From Cyanobacteria bacterium OH_CBrB_359 (GTDB lineage: Bacteria; Cyanobacteriota; Vampirovibrionia; Gastranaerophilales; Gastranaerophilaceae), in assembly GCA_023433065.1 (NCBI GenBank), contig JAEZET010000004.1, positions 1,001,159 to 1,065,158 on the forward strand: a DNA stretch of 64,000 nucleotides, in the 5' to 3' direction. Below the pieces are notes generated by a model, which was given only the letters and a program-made list of their open reading frames with translations, was not told the DNA's origin and ran no database searches. Position numbers and translations under genes: made by a program. Shown here piece after piece: positions 44,574-54,127 of the stretch. Position 1 is the stretch's first letter. Each line of letters starts with the position of its first letter.

Positions 44574-45476
44574 ATGATAGAACTAGATGTAGATTTGACG
44601 TATTTGGCAAAATACTACGACATTGGAACTCGTAGAGTAAGTCAGTATGGCGAAAAAAGCATAGAAGAAATTATGAAAGAAGAAGCAGCTTCAGGCAATA
44701 CTAAGGCTGCAAATTTTGATTTGGAAGTTCTTAAAAATCCAAAAGAATTAGCTAAATTATTTAAACTTTCTACCGCCCGAAACAGATACAAAATCCTAAA
44801 GAATATGAATAGCTCTGATTTAAAATATCTTATGCAATATTTAAGCAAAGATGATTTATTAATGGGACTCAACTTTTTCACTAAAGATAAGCTTTTAGCC
44901 CTAATAGAAAATATGCCTAAAAATAAAATCGCAAAGGTTTTGTTTAACAAATTTTCACCTGAAAAATTTCTTAAAATGGTTCCCGAAAAAGAAATCGATA
45001 AATTCTTCGATTCTACTAAAATAGACAAAGAACAAGTAATTGCATCTATTTCAACCCTGCCTCCAGAAGCATTGGATGCCATTATGGAAAACATTACGGG
45101 ACAAAACTCTAATAATGTTGACGCTAATAAAGTTGTTGATACTTTAAGAAGTGCAAATCCTAATAAATTTAGAAAAGCCATTCAATCATTGAATAAGGAA
45201 TTTAAAACCAAAATTGTTACGGATTTAACACGCAATGACCCTAAGCTATTTTTAGAATTTTCAAAAGATGCTTTAATGACACCTCTTGAGCAGTTAGATA
45301 AGCCTGAATTAATCAAGACAATGTCCGTTTTAGAATCTGAAGATTTGCTAAAAATGCTTGATGAATTGCCCGAAGATCTCTTATCTGTGGTTGTTACACA
45401 AATTGACCCTGAAGTATTTGCAGAGCTTTTATGTGATAAGTTTCAGGATGTCCTAGCAGATATTGCAGTAGCTTAA
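44574..45476 (+). CDS. Helical-repeat protein resembling MgtE-N/FliG-type domains, about 300 aa
   Basis: The protein is built of repeated short helices of the pattern ...LLKxLxxxDLLxxLxxLPxDxL, best seen in SSDLKYLMQYLSKDDLLMGL, LLALIENMPKNKIAKVL, EALDAIMENI and DLLKMLDELPEDLLSVVV. This looks like the superhelical MgtE N-terminal/FliG family, but no transporter or FliG C-terminal charged ridge is seen. No signal peptide or membrane segment. The ATG at 44574 is chosen; GTG 44568 and TTG 44565 are possible, and none has a good ribosome site. A link with the SpoA-domain protein at 60668 is speculative. Confidence 0.55.
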   Translation: MIELDVDLTYLAKYYDIGTRRVSQYGEKSIEEIMKEEAASGNTKAANFDLEVLKNPKELAKLFKLSTARNRYKILKNMNSSDLKYLMQYLSKDDLLMGLNFFTKDKLLALIENMPKNKIAKVLFNKFSPEKFLKMVPEKEIDKFFDSTKIDKEQVIASISTLPPEALDAIMENITGQNSNNVDANKVVDTLRSANPNKFRKAIQSLNKEFKTKIVTDLTRNDPKLFLEFSKDALMTPLEQLDKPELIKTMSVLESEDLLKMLDELPEDLLSVVVTQIDPEVFAELLCDKFQDVLADIAVA

Positions 45477-45478
45477 AT

Positions 45479-46255
45479 TCAAATTCCCCATTTTTTATAT
45501 ATTGAATTGAGGAAACCATCTAATCTCATTTCATTTAATGCTCTATTGACATTGTTTTTAAGGATGAGCGCATCTTCTGTATTTTTAAAAGCAACGCCAT
45601 ATGGTTCCTGTGTCAAACGTTTTGACAAAATTTTGTAATTATTATTGTCCATAACAAAACCCAGCAATATCGAATCATCGGTTGTTATGGCTTCTGCCTT
45701 CCCATTTTTAAGAGCTTTAAACCCATCTGAATATGTTTTGTAACCTTTTAAAATCGCCTTAGGGGCAAAATATCTTAGCTGTTTTTCGCCTGTAGTACCA
45801 AGAATCACAATCACAGGTTTATTATTGAGGTCATTATAACTTCCAATGCTACTATTTTGTGGAACAAGTATTGCTTGCCCTGCTATATAATATGGTGTTG
45901 AAAAATCAACAATAGTCTTCCTTTGAGGAGTAATAGACATAGTAGCAATTACAATATCAACTTCTCCTGAGGTAATAGCTTGAATTCGGCTTGATGGGGT
46001 AACTTGAACAAATTGTATTTTATCTTTAGAGCCAAGCAACCTTTTAGCAAGTTCTAATGCTATATCAATATCTACCCCTTTTAGCATTTTATCTTTATCA
46101 ATATATCCAAATGGCTTTGCATCAAACTGTGTTCCAACAATTAATTTGTCTCTGGCAATAATGTTTTTGTAAACATCTTGGGATTCTTCTACTTTACCGC
46201 ACGATGAAACTAAAATGGAAAGCGAAAATATCAATAATACTAATTTTTTAAACAA
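45479..46255 (-). CDS. Amino-acid ABC transporter substrate-binding lipoprotein (SBP family 3)
   Basis: The N-terminus is a lipoprotein signal ending ILVSSC (Cys about residue 19). The mature part is a polar amino acid-binding domain: KLIVGTQFDAKPFGYID, GVDIDIALELAKRL, VDIVIATMSITPQRKTIVDFSTPYY and a late LNEMRLDGFLNSIYKKWG. It would deliver an amino acid to an ABC importer; no permease is adjacent. The TTG start is supported by GGGAG seven bases upstream. Convergent with the helical-repeat gene, two bases apart. Confidence 0.93.
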   Translation of the reverse strand: MFKKLVLLIFSLSILVSSCGKVEESQDVYKNIIARDKLIVGTQFDAKPFGYIDKDKMLKGVDIDIALELAKRLLGSKDKIQFVQVTPSSRIQAITSGEVDIVIATMSITPQRKTIVDFSTPYYIAGQAILVPQNSSIGSYNDLNNKPVIVILGTTGEKQLRYFAPKAILKGYKTYSDGFKALKNGKAEAITTDDSILLGFVMDNNNYKILSKRLTQEPYGVAFKNTEDALILKNNVNRALNEMRLDGFLNSIYKKWGI

Positions 46256-46372
46256 TTTTTTGCTCCCGTTTTCAGATATTTATATTAAAACATAAGCAAA
46301 GATAAATACAAATTTAAAACAATTCAACCAATACATTGATGACAATATCGACATAACCCTTATAATATAATT

Positions 46373-46966
46373 ATGAAAAGAATATTGCCAATCCTGTTAT
46401 CTTTATTATTAACATGCGGTGCCGGATATAAAGGCACTCTTCCAGATTTGGCATCAGAATTTGATTATAAAAGGACGCAGCCTACAACTGCAACTCCAAA
46501 TTTTTCAGAGACTAAAAATCCTGTTTTAGATGAATTAAAGCCTGTTCCAAGAGATAATAAAAAATATATTGACATTATCATAAAAAAAAATAAATCTTCT
46601 AAATACGAAAATGATACTATTGAAGTTATAAAAATCATTGAAAGGTTGAAACAATGCATTGAAAAATCAAATGATATACAAATGTTTAATGCGACAATAA
46701 GTAATTTGATTGACCATGTAGCCTACATAAAAGACACGTATGAAAACCAGCAAGAATCAACTTTTACATCTTATAAAACATTATTAAAATTATCATCACA
46801 AGCAAGAAACGTTGCGGTTTTAAGGACTGAAAGCCAAATTTACACAAAATATTTGCCATATCAATCAGATGGCTCTGTCTACTCTAAACACAATATTGAC
46901 ATTCAAACAAAATCTTTGCTTAAATCAATAAATCAGACATTATATGTCCTTAAGAACTTAGACTAA
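46373..46966 (+). CDS. Exported protein of unknown function, 197 aa
   Basis: A short hydrophobic signal (MKRILPILLSLLLTCGAGYKG) leads the protein; the Cys at 15 gives a possible but atypical lipobox (LLTC). The mature part has a Pro/Thr-rich linker (about 30-60) and then a helical domain with Lys-rich and Glu-rich faces. I recognise no family. It lies upstream of another envelope protein on the same strand, 63 bases apart. Confidence 0.72.
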   Translation: MKRILPILLSLLLTCGAGYKGTLPDLASEFDYKRTQPTTATPNFSETKNPVLDELKPVPRDNKKYIDIIIKKNKSSKYENDTIEVIKIIERLKQCIEKSNDIQMFNATISNLIDHVAYIKDTYENQQESTFTSYKTLLKLSSQARNVAVLRTESQIYTKYLPYQSDGSVYSKHNIDIQTKSLLKSINQTLYVLKNLD

Positions 46967-46991
46967 TACTCCACTGTGCAATGACAAAATT

Positions 46992-47022
46992 ATTCCTCTA
47001 TTCTAGTTTATTATTGAGGAAT
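46992..47022 (+). promoter_or_regulatory. Inverted repeat that can cover a ribosome binding site
   Basis: ATTCCTC (46992-46998) is complementary to GAGGAAT (47016-47022), which contains the ribosome site of the next gene (ATG at 47030). Folding of the leader would hide the site. A chance pairing is possible given the 7-bp stem and 17-base loop. Confidence 0.4.
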
Positions 47023-47029
47023 AGCAGTA

Positions 47030-47857
47030 ATGAAGCATTTTACGTTATTAATTTTAATTTTATTGATATCATATAGTTGTGCAAATGCGAGAACAGCAAC
47101 CACTATTACCCCACTACCAATTGGAAATCCATATGCACAAGACTATGAAAGCTACCCAAGAGTGTCACAAATTGAAACTACTCTTTTTGGTAGAAATTTC
47201 GAAAATGAAAACATTTACTACAGATTAGAAAGAATTGAAAGAAAAATATTCAGAGGAACTAATTCAAACTTAAATCTATCACAAAGGCTAGAAAATATTC
47301 TTGCTGCCGTAACTCCGACTCAAAATATAAATATTCCAATAAATGAACTCGCAAGAATTGAAAACAAACTATTTGCAAGAACTTATCCTCAAGATGATAT
47401 TGAAACCAGAGTAATCAGGCTTGAGAAAGAAATGCTTGGAGCAATGCAAAACGGTGACTTAGAAGAGCGTTACCAAGTTATTGCATCTGCTGCTAAGCAT
47501 TATAATGCATTCCCTTATCAGACAAATAATTATCAAGATAACGCATATCAAGCCTACCAGCAAGATGCTTATAACTCAGCCGGTAATTCAACTGGGAATA
47601 AAGGTTTTTTAAAGAATATTCTTGGAATAGTTGCAGGCGGTGCTCTTACAGGATTTACGCCCCCTTTATATAATTATCCTAATGGAAATTATAATAATTA
47701 CGGATATCCTTCATCATACTCTGGGAATGCATACAACTCTGGATTTTGGCCACAAGCAAACAATGGCTTTAGTGACTGTTACAGCGGAAATAATGGATAT
47801 AGAAATACTTATAGAAGCTATGGCACAGGCTCCGGTGTAAATATCTTATATGACTAA
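47030..47857 (+). CDS. Exported protein with tandem 21-residue repeats and Asn/Tyr/Gly-rich tail, 275 aa
   Basis: The signal peptide is about 20 residues (ending CANA). Residues 44-146 contain about five tandem units near 21 residues long with the pattern R-[VL]-x-x-[IL]-E-x-x-[LIM]-[FL]: they begin at about 44 (RVSQIETTLFG), 65 (RLERIERKIF), 86 (RLENIL), 106 (ELARIENKLFA) and 127 (RVIRLEKEML). A Gln/Tyr/Asn-rich region, one hydrophobic Gly-rich segment (about 196-212) and a Tyr/Asn/Gly-rich tail follow. The layout suggests a cell-surface or outer-membrane structural protein; I do not know a named family. Confidence 0.75.
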   Translation: MKHFTLLILILLISYSCANARTATTITPLPIGNPYAQDYESYPRVSQIETTLFGRNFENENIYYRLERIERKIFRGTNSNLNLSQRLENILAAVTPTQNINIPINELARIENKLFARTYPQDDIETRVIRLEKEMLGAMQNGDLEERYQVIASAAKHYNAFPYQTNNYQDNAYQAYQQDAYNSAGNSTGNKGFLKNILGIVAGGALTGFTPPLYNYPNGNYNNYGYPSSYSGNAYNSGFWPQANNGFSDCYSGNNGYRNTYRSYGTGSGVNILYD

Positions 47858-47905
47858 ATTGAAATATGTGTTATCATAAAGCTATTAATGGAATTTGTGT
47901 GCTAT

Positions 47906-48844
47906 ATGAAAAAAATTAGTATTGTATCAGGCTGTTATAATGAAGAAGAGAATATAGAGCTCCTATATAAAAAAATTTTTCTGCATTGTGATGCTTTCAA
48001 AGGCAAATATGATTTTGAATTAATTATAATAGACAACTGCTCTGTTGATAACACACCAAAAATACTAAAGCGTCTTGCTGAACATGACAAAAGATTAAAA
48101 GTAATTCTTAACTCAAGGAATTTTGGACATATTCGATCACCATTCTATGCCATAACCCAAGCTACAGGAGATGCCGTAATTTACATGGCTTCAGATCTTC
48201 AAGATCCGCCGGCTTTAATTTCGGACCTTATAAAGTCCTGGGAAGAAGGCTACAAAGTTGTAATGGCAGTGAAAAAGTCGAGTCAGGAATCAAAATTTTT
48301 GTTTTTTATTAGAAAGTTGTTTTATGATTTAATAAAAAAATTATCCGACGATGATACTCAATTAATCAAAAATTATACCGGTTTTGGGCTTTATGACAAA
48401 AAAATAATTGACACAATTAGGCTGATAGATGACCCTTACCCATATTTCAGAGGGTTAGTTTGTGAAATCGGTTTTGATAAAAAAATAATTGAATTTGACC
48501 AACCATTAAGAAAAAATGGCAAGAGCAAAAATAATTTTTATACCATGTATGATAATGCTATGATTGGAATAGTAAAACATTCAAAAATGCCATTAAGAAT
48601 AATGACTTTTGCTGGTTTTTTACTATCATTCTTAAGTTTGTTAGTATCATTCGGATATTTGGCAGCAAAGCTTGTTTTCTGGGAAAATTTTGAGCTTGGC
48701 ATTGCACCTTTAATAATAAGTATATTTTTCTTTTCTTCAGTGCAATTATTTTTCATGGGTATTCTTGGAGAATATATTGGAGCAATTTATACAAGGGTAA
48801 ACAAAAAGCCTCTTGTTGTAGAAAAAGAGCGTATTAATTTTTAA
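47906..48844 (+). CDS. GT2 glycosyltransferase, GtrB/ArnC-like (polyprenyl-phosphate sugar synthase type)
   Basis: The GT-A domain begins ISIVSGCYNEEENIELLYKKI, with IIIDNCSVDNT, LNSRNFGHIRSPFYAI and the metal-site segment MASDLQDPP. Two C-terminal membrane helices (about 232-258 and 268-295) match GtrB/DPM1-like enzymes that put a sugar onto a polyprenyl phosphate for surface glycan synthesis. I use the ATG at 47906, where homologues begin (MKKISIVSG); an ATG six codons upstream at 47888 is possible, and neither has a strong ribosome site. Confidence 0.9.
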   Translation: MKKISIVSGCYNEEENIELLYKKIFLHCDAFKGKYDFELIIIDNCSVDNTPKILKRLAEHDKRLKVILNSRNFGHIRSPFYAITQATGDAVIYMASDLQDPPALISDLIKSWEEGYKVVMAVKKSSQESKFLFFIRKLFYDLIKKLSDDDTQLIKNYTGFGLYDKKIIDTIRLIDDPYPYFRGLVCEIGFDKKIIEFDQPLRKNGKSKNNFYTMYDNAMIGIVKHSKMPLRIMTFAGFLLSFLSLLVSFGYLAAKLVFWENFELGIAPLIISIFFFSSVQLFFMGILGEYIGAIYTRVNKKPLVVEKERINF

Positions 48845-48883
48845 TACACTCTTTAACATTTAAAACTTAATTAAATTTGATTT

Positions 48884-49117
48884 TTATGCTTCGAAAACAT
48901 AGCATAATAAAGATGCTTCTCTTGCCTTTTTAACAGCGCTTGTAAGCATTCTTTGGTGCTTGGAACATGTTCCTGTTATTCTTCTTGGAAGTATTTTTCC
49001 AGCTTCAGTCAGATATTTTTTAAGTTTTTGCGAATCTTTATAATCTATTGATTCTACCTTATCTGCACAAAAATTACAGTTTTTACGCTTTTTTTTGTCT
49101 AATTGTTCTCTTGCCAT
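48884..49117 (-). CDS. rpsR: 30S ribosomal protein S18
   Basis: The 77 residues show the S18 core: NCNFCADKVESIDYKD, then LKKYLTEAGKILPRRITGTCSKHQRML and KKAREASLLCYV. The cysteines at the N-terminal CxxC and near SxxGTC are of the zinc-type (C+) form. It ends the standard rpsF-ssb-rpsR operon. Confidence 0.97.
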   Translation of the reverse strand: MAREQLDKKKRKNCNFCADKVESIDYKDSQKLKKYLTEAGKILPRRITGTCSKHQRMLTSAVKKAREASLLCYVFEA

Positions 49118-49141
49118 TATATTTTCCTCTATTTCTACTTT

Positions 49142-49537
49142 TTAAAAAGGTATTTCTTCTTCGCCTATTAAATCATCTGAAAAATCATTTTCTGAAAATT
49201 TTACTAATTCATCAGATGAATCCTTTGATGGGCTTGAATTCGAGCCTGAAATTTTTTCAAAGCTTGAAAGTTCTACTTCAACAACTTTTTTTTCTGTACC
49301 GTCATCAGCTTGCACTGTTGCATTTTGCAGTCTGCCTTCAATAACTATTTTGTCAGATTTCGCAATATTATTTTCAACTGTTTCTGCAAGATTTCCTTTT
49401 GCCAAAACTCTGACCAAGGTCTCTTCATTTTGGTCAATATTAAGCGTGAAATATGTAATTGCAACGTTATTGGTTGTAAACCTTTTTTCAGGGGCTCTAT
49501 ATACTACACCAGATAGTACTGCTTTTGCTAATGACAT
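49142..49537 (-). CDS. ssb: Single-stranded DNA-binding protein
   Basis: A 131-residue protein with an OB fold (SLAKAVLSGVVYRAPEKRF, VRVLAKGNLAETV, KSDKIVIEGRLQNATVQ), an acidic Ser-rich tail and the C-terminal acidic tip GEEEIPF, which resembles the DDDIPF tip that recruits repair proteins. The core is short, as in cyanobacterial-type SSB. It sits between rpsF and rpsR, the usual order. Confidence 0.93.
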   Translation of the reverse strand: MSLAKAVLSGVVYRAPEKRFTTNNVAITYFTLNIDQNEETLVRVLAKGNLAETVENNIAKSDKIVIEGRLQNATVQADDGTEKKVVEVELSSFEKISGSNSSPSKDSSDELVKFSENDFSDDLIGEEEIPF

Positions 49538-49551
49538 TAAGTACTCCTTAA

Positions 49552-49833
49552 TTATACTTCCACGAACATTGTTCTTAGAATATTTTCATTTAATTTAAGT
49601 TGTCTTTTTAATTCAACCACTTTATCAGAAGGAATTTGTAATTTTTGGGTTACAAAATATCCGTCTCTAAAGTTTTGAATATCGTATGAAAGTTTTTTTC
49701 TTCCAATTTTATCGGTATCAACAACATTTCCTGTATATGATACTACTGTTTCTTCAATTTTTGCAATAATTTTATCTGCCTCGTCAGAGTCAACATTAGG
49801 CTTGATTATTGATAATAATTCGTAAGTTTTCAA
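49552..49833 (-). CDS. rpsF: 30S ribosomal protein S6
   Basis: The 93 residues begin MKTYELLSIIKPNVDSDEADKIIAKIEE, with GRKKLSYDIQNFRDGYFVTQKLQI and a late LKLNENILRTMFVE, all conserved S6 segments. It is first in the rpsF-ssb-rpsR operon; AAGGAG precedes the ATG. Confidence 0.97.
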   Translation of the reverse strand: MKTYELLSIIKPNVDSDEADKIIAKIEETVVSYTGNVVDTDKIGRKKLSYDIQNFRDGYFVTQKLQIPSDKVVELKRQLKLNENILRTMFVEV

Positions 49834-49927
49834 TTTAATTCTCCTTGAATTCTTTTAGTCTGCTAGTAATTGATGTTAGCATGAACAATATTTTATTACA
49901 AACAAAGTATAGTTAGAGCTTCACAAT

Positions 49928-51181
49928 TCATAAAATATTTTTTAACACAAAATCAACTGCGCCCTGATTAGCCTCAAAAATTTTATTTGCAGAAATACAA
50001 GCCTTTTCGTATTTATCTTTATCTGATAAATATTCAGACATTTCTTGTAGAAGTTCTTCTTGGGTATTTACTATTTTTGCTGCATTTTCATTCACAACAA
50101 TTGAATAAATATCTTTAAAATTAAATACTGTAGGACCCGAAATGACCGGTTTATTCCAAATATTAGCTTCAAGAGGATTATGTCCGCCTGTTTGTGAAAA
50201 ACTGCCTCCAATAAATGATAAATATCCTATTGAATAAAAATTAGAAAGCTCACCCATCGTATCTAACATAATTATATCATTATCATCAAATGTATCTTTA
50301 TCTGTACGTTTACCAAATTTAAAATTATAAGATTTGACTAAGTCTTCAACTTGGTTATACCTATGGGGATGTCTGGGAGCAATTAAAAGCTTTAAATCAT
50401 TGAATTTACTTTTTAATTTTTTATAAACATTTAATACAATTTCATCCTCTCCATTGTGTGTACTTGCAGCAATCAATAGCCTATTATCGCCAAGTTTCAT
50501 TTCTTTTTTAAGATTATTTATTTGTAATTCTGTTAAAGTTGGGTAAATATCAAATTTTAAATTACCCATAACTTTTGTTTTATCAGGATTTGCACCTATG
50601 TCGATAATCCTCTTTGCGTCTGCTTCTGATTGCATTAGTATTGCCTCATAATTTGAGAGAATGGACTTAAAGAAGTAACTAAACTTTTTGTAGCCAATGT
50701 ATGAATTTGGAGAAATTCTTCCATTTACAATATATGTTTTTATTCCCATTTTCTTTGCAGTAGAAGAAAAACAAGGCCATATTTCTGTTTCTGCTATTAT
50801 TACTTTAGAAGGATTATATGTATTAAGAAATGATTTTACTGAAAAAATAAAGTCATAAGGGAAATAAGTTATTTGAGTAACATATTTAGAAAGTTTTTTG
50901 TTTGCAACATCCTGTCCTGTTTTAGTTGTCGTGGTAAGAATGATATTAATATCAGGATGTTTTTCTCTTGTTTTAATGATTAGTTGTTCTATTGCATTGA
51001 CTTCACCAACAGAAACGGCATGAAAAATTACTGTTTCTTTGCTATTTTTTTTAAACTCATACATTCCTATTTTTTTATAAAAGCCAGCCTGCAATTTTGG
51101 TTGCATAGCAAAAGCAATGGATATAAAAGGTAGTGCAAGCAATGCAATTAAGGGGGTTATTAAATTGTATAAGAAAATCAT
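49928..51181 (-). CDS. waaA: 3-deoxy-D-manno-octulosonic acid transferase
   Basis: WaaA (KdtA) adds KDO to lipid A precursor at the inner membrane. After an N-terminal membrane segment come FHAVSVGEVNAIEQLI, ILTTTTKTGQDVANKKL, PYDFIFSVKSFL, AETEIWPCF, the late FIGGSFSQTGGHNPLEA and PVISGPTVFNFKDI. At 417 residues it is normal. It starts six bases after the secA stop and is probably co-transcribed. It implies an LPS-bearing outer membrane. Confidence 0.95.
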   Translation of the reverse strand: MIFLYNLITPLIALLALPFISIAFAMQPKLQAGFYKKIGMYEFKKNSKETVIFHAVSVGEVNAIEQLIIKTREKHPDINIILTTTTKTGQDVANKKLSKYVTQITYFPYDFIFSVKSFLNTYNPSKVIIAETEIWPCFSSTAKKMGIKTYIVNGRISPNSYIGYKKFSYFFKSILSNYEAILMQSEADAKRIIDIGANPDKTKVMGNLKFDIYPTLTELQINNLKKEMKLGDNRLLIAASTHNGEDEIVLNVYKKLKSKFNDLKLLIAPRHPHRYNQVEDLVKSYNFKFGKRTDKDTFDDNDIIMLDTMGELSNFYSIGYLSFIGGSFSQTGGHNPLEANIWNKPVISGPTVFNFKDIYSIVVNENAAKIVNTQEELLQEMSEYLSDKDKYEKACISANKIFEANQGAVDFVLKNIL

Positions 51182-51187
51182 TTTCTT

Positions 51188-53974
51188 TTATTCCTTGTTC
51201 ATTCCACAGCATTTTTTATATTTTTTCCCGCTGCCACAAGGACATAAATCATTTCTTCCAACCTTTGTGCTTGTTGCAGGAATATTTTGTGTCTCTTCAT
51301 CGTAAGAAAAGCTCTCTGCAGCTTTTGACAACTCTGTTTCAATGACCTCTTCATCAGCTTGATTAATAATCTGCACACCAAATTTTGTTCTAAATAAATG
51401 TCTTACAGTTTCGCTTTGAATTTCAAACATCATTTTATTAAATAAATCATATGCTTCTCTTTTATATTCGATGAGAGGGTCTTTTTGACCATAAGCTCTT
51501 AAACCTATACCATCTCTAAGTATATCAATATTATGGAGGTGATCTATCCATTTATTATCAATTACACGAAGTAAAATATCTCTTTCAATGTTTCTCATTA
51601 CATTGTTGTCAGCGAAATATTCTTGTTTAACAAAATTTTGTTCATACTTTAACATTACATCGTTGTAAAAATCAACCGTCTTTTCTTCATGTTGTTTATA
51701 AGCGTCCTTTGCCAAATCAACAATTTTTTCATTAATAACATCATATTTTAAATTTTGAACATCAGAAATAGATAAATGAGAAAGCTGAGGAATCATCGAA
51801 TGAATCTCTCTCACAAGACCCTGTAAATCTTCTGTAATATATTCTTCAGGCTGCATATCAGGTGCAATATAGCTTTTTAATATGCGGTCGACTTCTCTTT
51901 CTATCATGTAATTTATATCTTCAGAAAGGCTTTTACCAAGAAGAACTTTTCTTCTCTGATTATAAAATTTTTCTCTTTGTACATTCATAACATCATCATA
52001 TTCAAGTACATGCTTTCTTATATCAAAGTGATAAGTTTCGACCTTTTTTTGTGAACTTTGAATTTGTCTGGTAATTAATGGAGATTCAATAGCCATAGTC
52101 TCTTCAATATTTAAGGATTCCATAAGATTAAACACATGTTGACCGCCAAATATTCTCATCAAATTATCTTCCAATGACAAGAAAAAGCGTGTAGAGCCAG
52201 GGTCTCCCTGCCTTGCAGCACGACCTCTTAACTGATTATCGATTCTTCTTGATTCATGTCTTTCTGTACCTATGACATGAAGTCCTCCTAATTCAACTAC
52301 CTTATTATGTTCAGCTTCTGTTATCTGTCTGGCTTCTTCTAATGCTGCATTTTTCTTTGCTTCATAATCCGGGGTTTTATCTAATGTATAGCCCTTTGAA
52401 TCAAGAATTTCTTTTGCCAAATACTCAGGATTTCCGCCTAGTAAAATATCAGTACCTCTTCCTGCCATATTTGTCGCAATAGTAACCGCAGCAAAACGCC
52501 CCGCTTGTGCAATTATGTAAGCTTCTTTTTCATGATGCTTTGCATTTAATATATTATGTTTAACGCCTCTTTTAGTTAAGTAAGCAGAAATAAGTTCTGA
52601 TTTCTCAATACTAATTGTTCCGACCAAAACAGGGCGCCCTATTTTATTCATTTCGATAATTTCATCTACTACTGATAAAAATTTTTGCTTTTCAGTTTTG
52701 TATATTACATCAGGTAGATCTTTTCTTATATCTATTTTATTTGTAGGGATTGAAGTTACTTCAAGATTATATATTTTACCGAATTCAGCCTCTTCAGTCA
52801 TCGCTGTACCTGTCATACCGGAGAGCTTTGGGTACAATCTAAATAGATTTTGAAAAGTAATACTGGCCAGAGTCTGTGTTTCATCTTGGATTTTCAAATT
52901 TTCTTTAGCTTCAACGGCTTGATGTAAACCGTCTGACCATCTTCTTCCTTCCATTAAACGTCCGGTGAACTCATCTACAATCATAACTTCGCCGTTACGA
53001 ATAACATAATCAGTATCTTTATTAAATAGTTCTTTTGCTTTAAGCGCTTGAAGCAAATGGTGGGCATATTGTTGGGAAATATCAAATAAATCAGTTATAT
53101 TTAAGATTTCTTGGGCTTTATCAATTCCATCTTCAGACAGAATTATATTTTTATTTTTTTCATCAATTTCATAATGGGCATCTTTTTCAAGTTGAGGAGC
53201 AACTTTAGCCATAGTCCTATACAATTCTGCTGATTTTTCCAGTCTGCCACTTATTATAAGAGGAGTTCTGGCTTCATCAATAAGAATACTGTCAACTTCA
53301 TCAATAATTGCAAAATTATATGGTCTTTGTACCTGTTGTTCAAGGCTACCGGCCATATTATCTCTTAAATAATCGAAACCGAATTCATTATTAGTTCCGT
53401 ATGTTATATCACATAAATAGGCTGATTTTTTATCTTCAAAATCAAATTCGCTTCTATTTGACAATATTACCCCAACAGTTAGACCTAAAAATTTAAATAT
53501 TCTTCCCATCCATTCACTGTCACGCTTTGCTAAATAATCATTAACAGTAACAATGTGAACACCTTTGCCTGCCAATGCATTAAGGTAAGCAGGTAGGGTG
53601 GCAACTAGGGTTTTTCCTTCTCCGGTTCTCATTTCGGAAATATGTCCTTCGTGTAAAAACACACCGCCTACTAACTGGACATCAAAATGCCTCATATTTA
53701 AGACTCTTTTACCAGCCTCTCTAACAGTGGCAAAAGCTTCAGGTAAAATTGCATCTAATGCTTCTTTTTCCAGAATTTTATCTTTTGAAGGCTCATTGGA
53801 AACCTGTCGCTTTGACAAAATATCTTTGAATTCTAAAGTTTTATTTGCTAATTCAGCATCTGATAGTTTTGAGAAATCTTCTTCCAAAGCATTAATGTGG
53901 TCAACTATCGGCATTATTTTTTTTATATTTTTTTCATTTGGATTCCCAAGTAATTTAAGTAATAGATTAATCAT
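51188..53974 (-). CDS. secA: Protein translocase subunit SecA
   Basis: SecA is the ATPase motor of the Sec export pathway. Walker A in MRTGEGKT (115-122), VTVNDYLAKRD, FDYLRDNM, IDEVDSILIDEARTPLIISG, GTSISIEKSE-type helicase lobe 2 and ATNMAGRGTDILLGG, HESRRIDNQLRGRAARQGDPGS are visible. The C-terminal zinc site CPCGSGKKYKKCC is present. 928 residues is full length. It is followed by waaA. Confidence 0.97.
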   Translation of the reverse strand: MINLLLKLLGNPNEKNIKKIMPIVDHINALEEDFSKLSDAELANKTLEFKDILSKRQVSNEPSKDKILEKEALDAILPEAFATVREAGKRVLNMRHFDVQLVGGVFLHEGHISEMRTGEGKTLVATLPAYLNALAGKGVHIVTVNDYLAKRDSEWMGRIFKFLGLTVGVILSNRSEFDFEDKKSAYLCDITYGTNNEFGFDYLRDNMAGSLEQQVQRPYNFAIIDEVDSILIDEARTPLIISGRLEKSAELYRTMAKVAPQLEKDAHYEIDEKNKNIILSEDGIDKAQEILNITDLFDISQQYAHHLLQALKAKELFNKDTDYVIRNGEVMIVDEFTGRLMEGRRWSDGLHQAVEAKENLKIQDETQTLASITFQNLFRLYPKLSGMTGTAMTEEAEFGKIYNLEVTSIPTNKIDIRKDLPDVIYKTEKQKFLSVVDEIIEMNKIGRPVLVGTISIEKSELISAYLTKRGVKHNILNAKHHEKEAYIIAQAGRFAAVTIATNMAGRGTDILLGGNPEYLAKEILDSKGYTLDKTPDYEAKKNAALEEARQITEAEHNKVVELGGLHVIGTERHESRRIDNQLRGRAARQGDPGSTRFFLSLEDNLMRIFGGQHVFNLMESLNIEETMAIESPLITRQIQSSQKKVETYHFDIRKHVLEYDDVMNVQREKFYNQRRKVLLGKSLSEDINYMIEREVDRILKSYIAPDMQPEEYITEDLQGLVREIHSMIPQLSHLSISDVQNLKYDVINEKIVDLAKDAYKQHEEKTVDFYNDVMLKYEQNFVKQEYFADNNVMRNIERDILLRVIDNKWIDHLHNIDILRDGIGLRAYGQKDPLIEYKREAYDLFNKMMFEIQSETVRHLFRTKFGVQIINQADEEVIETELSKAAESFSYDEETQNIPATSTKVGRNDLCPCGSGKKYKKCCGMNKE

Positions 53975-54127
53975 TATTAATTTAATATCCCTGCAAGTCT
54001 TAATTCATTTATTTATACTGATATTATCACATAAATAAATTTTTTAAAGGGAAACGATTGACCAAAAGGCTATAAATAAAAGATAATAAAATGATTAAGT
54101 ATTATATAACAAGTTAAAGGAGACATC

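Noticed and set aside
44642..45181. 179-codon open frame on the minus strand
   Set aside because: Antisense to the helical-repeat protein; hydrophobic low-quality composition as expected for the complement of a Lys/Glu-rich gene.
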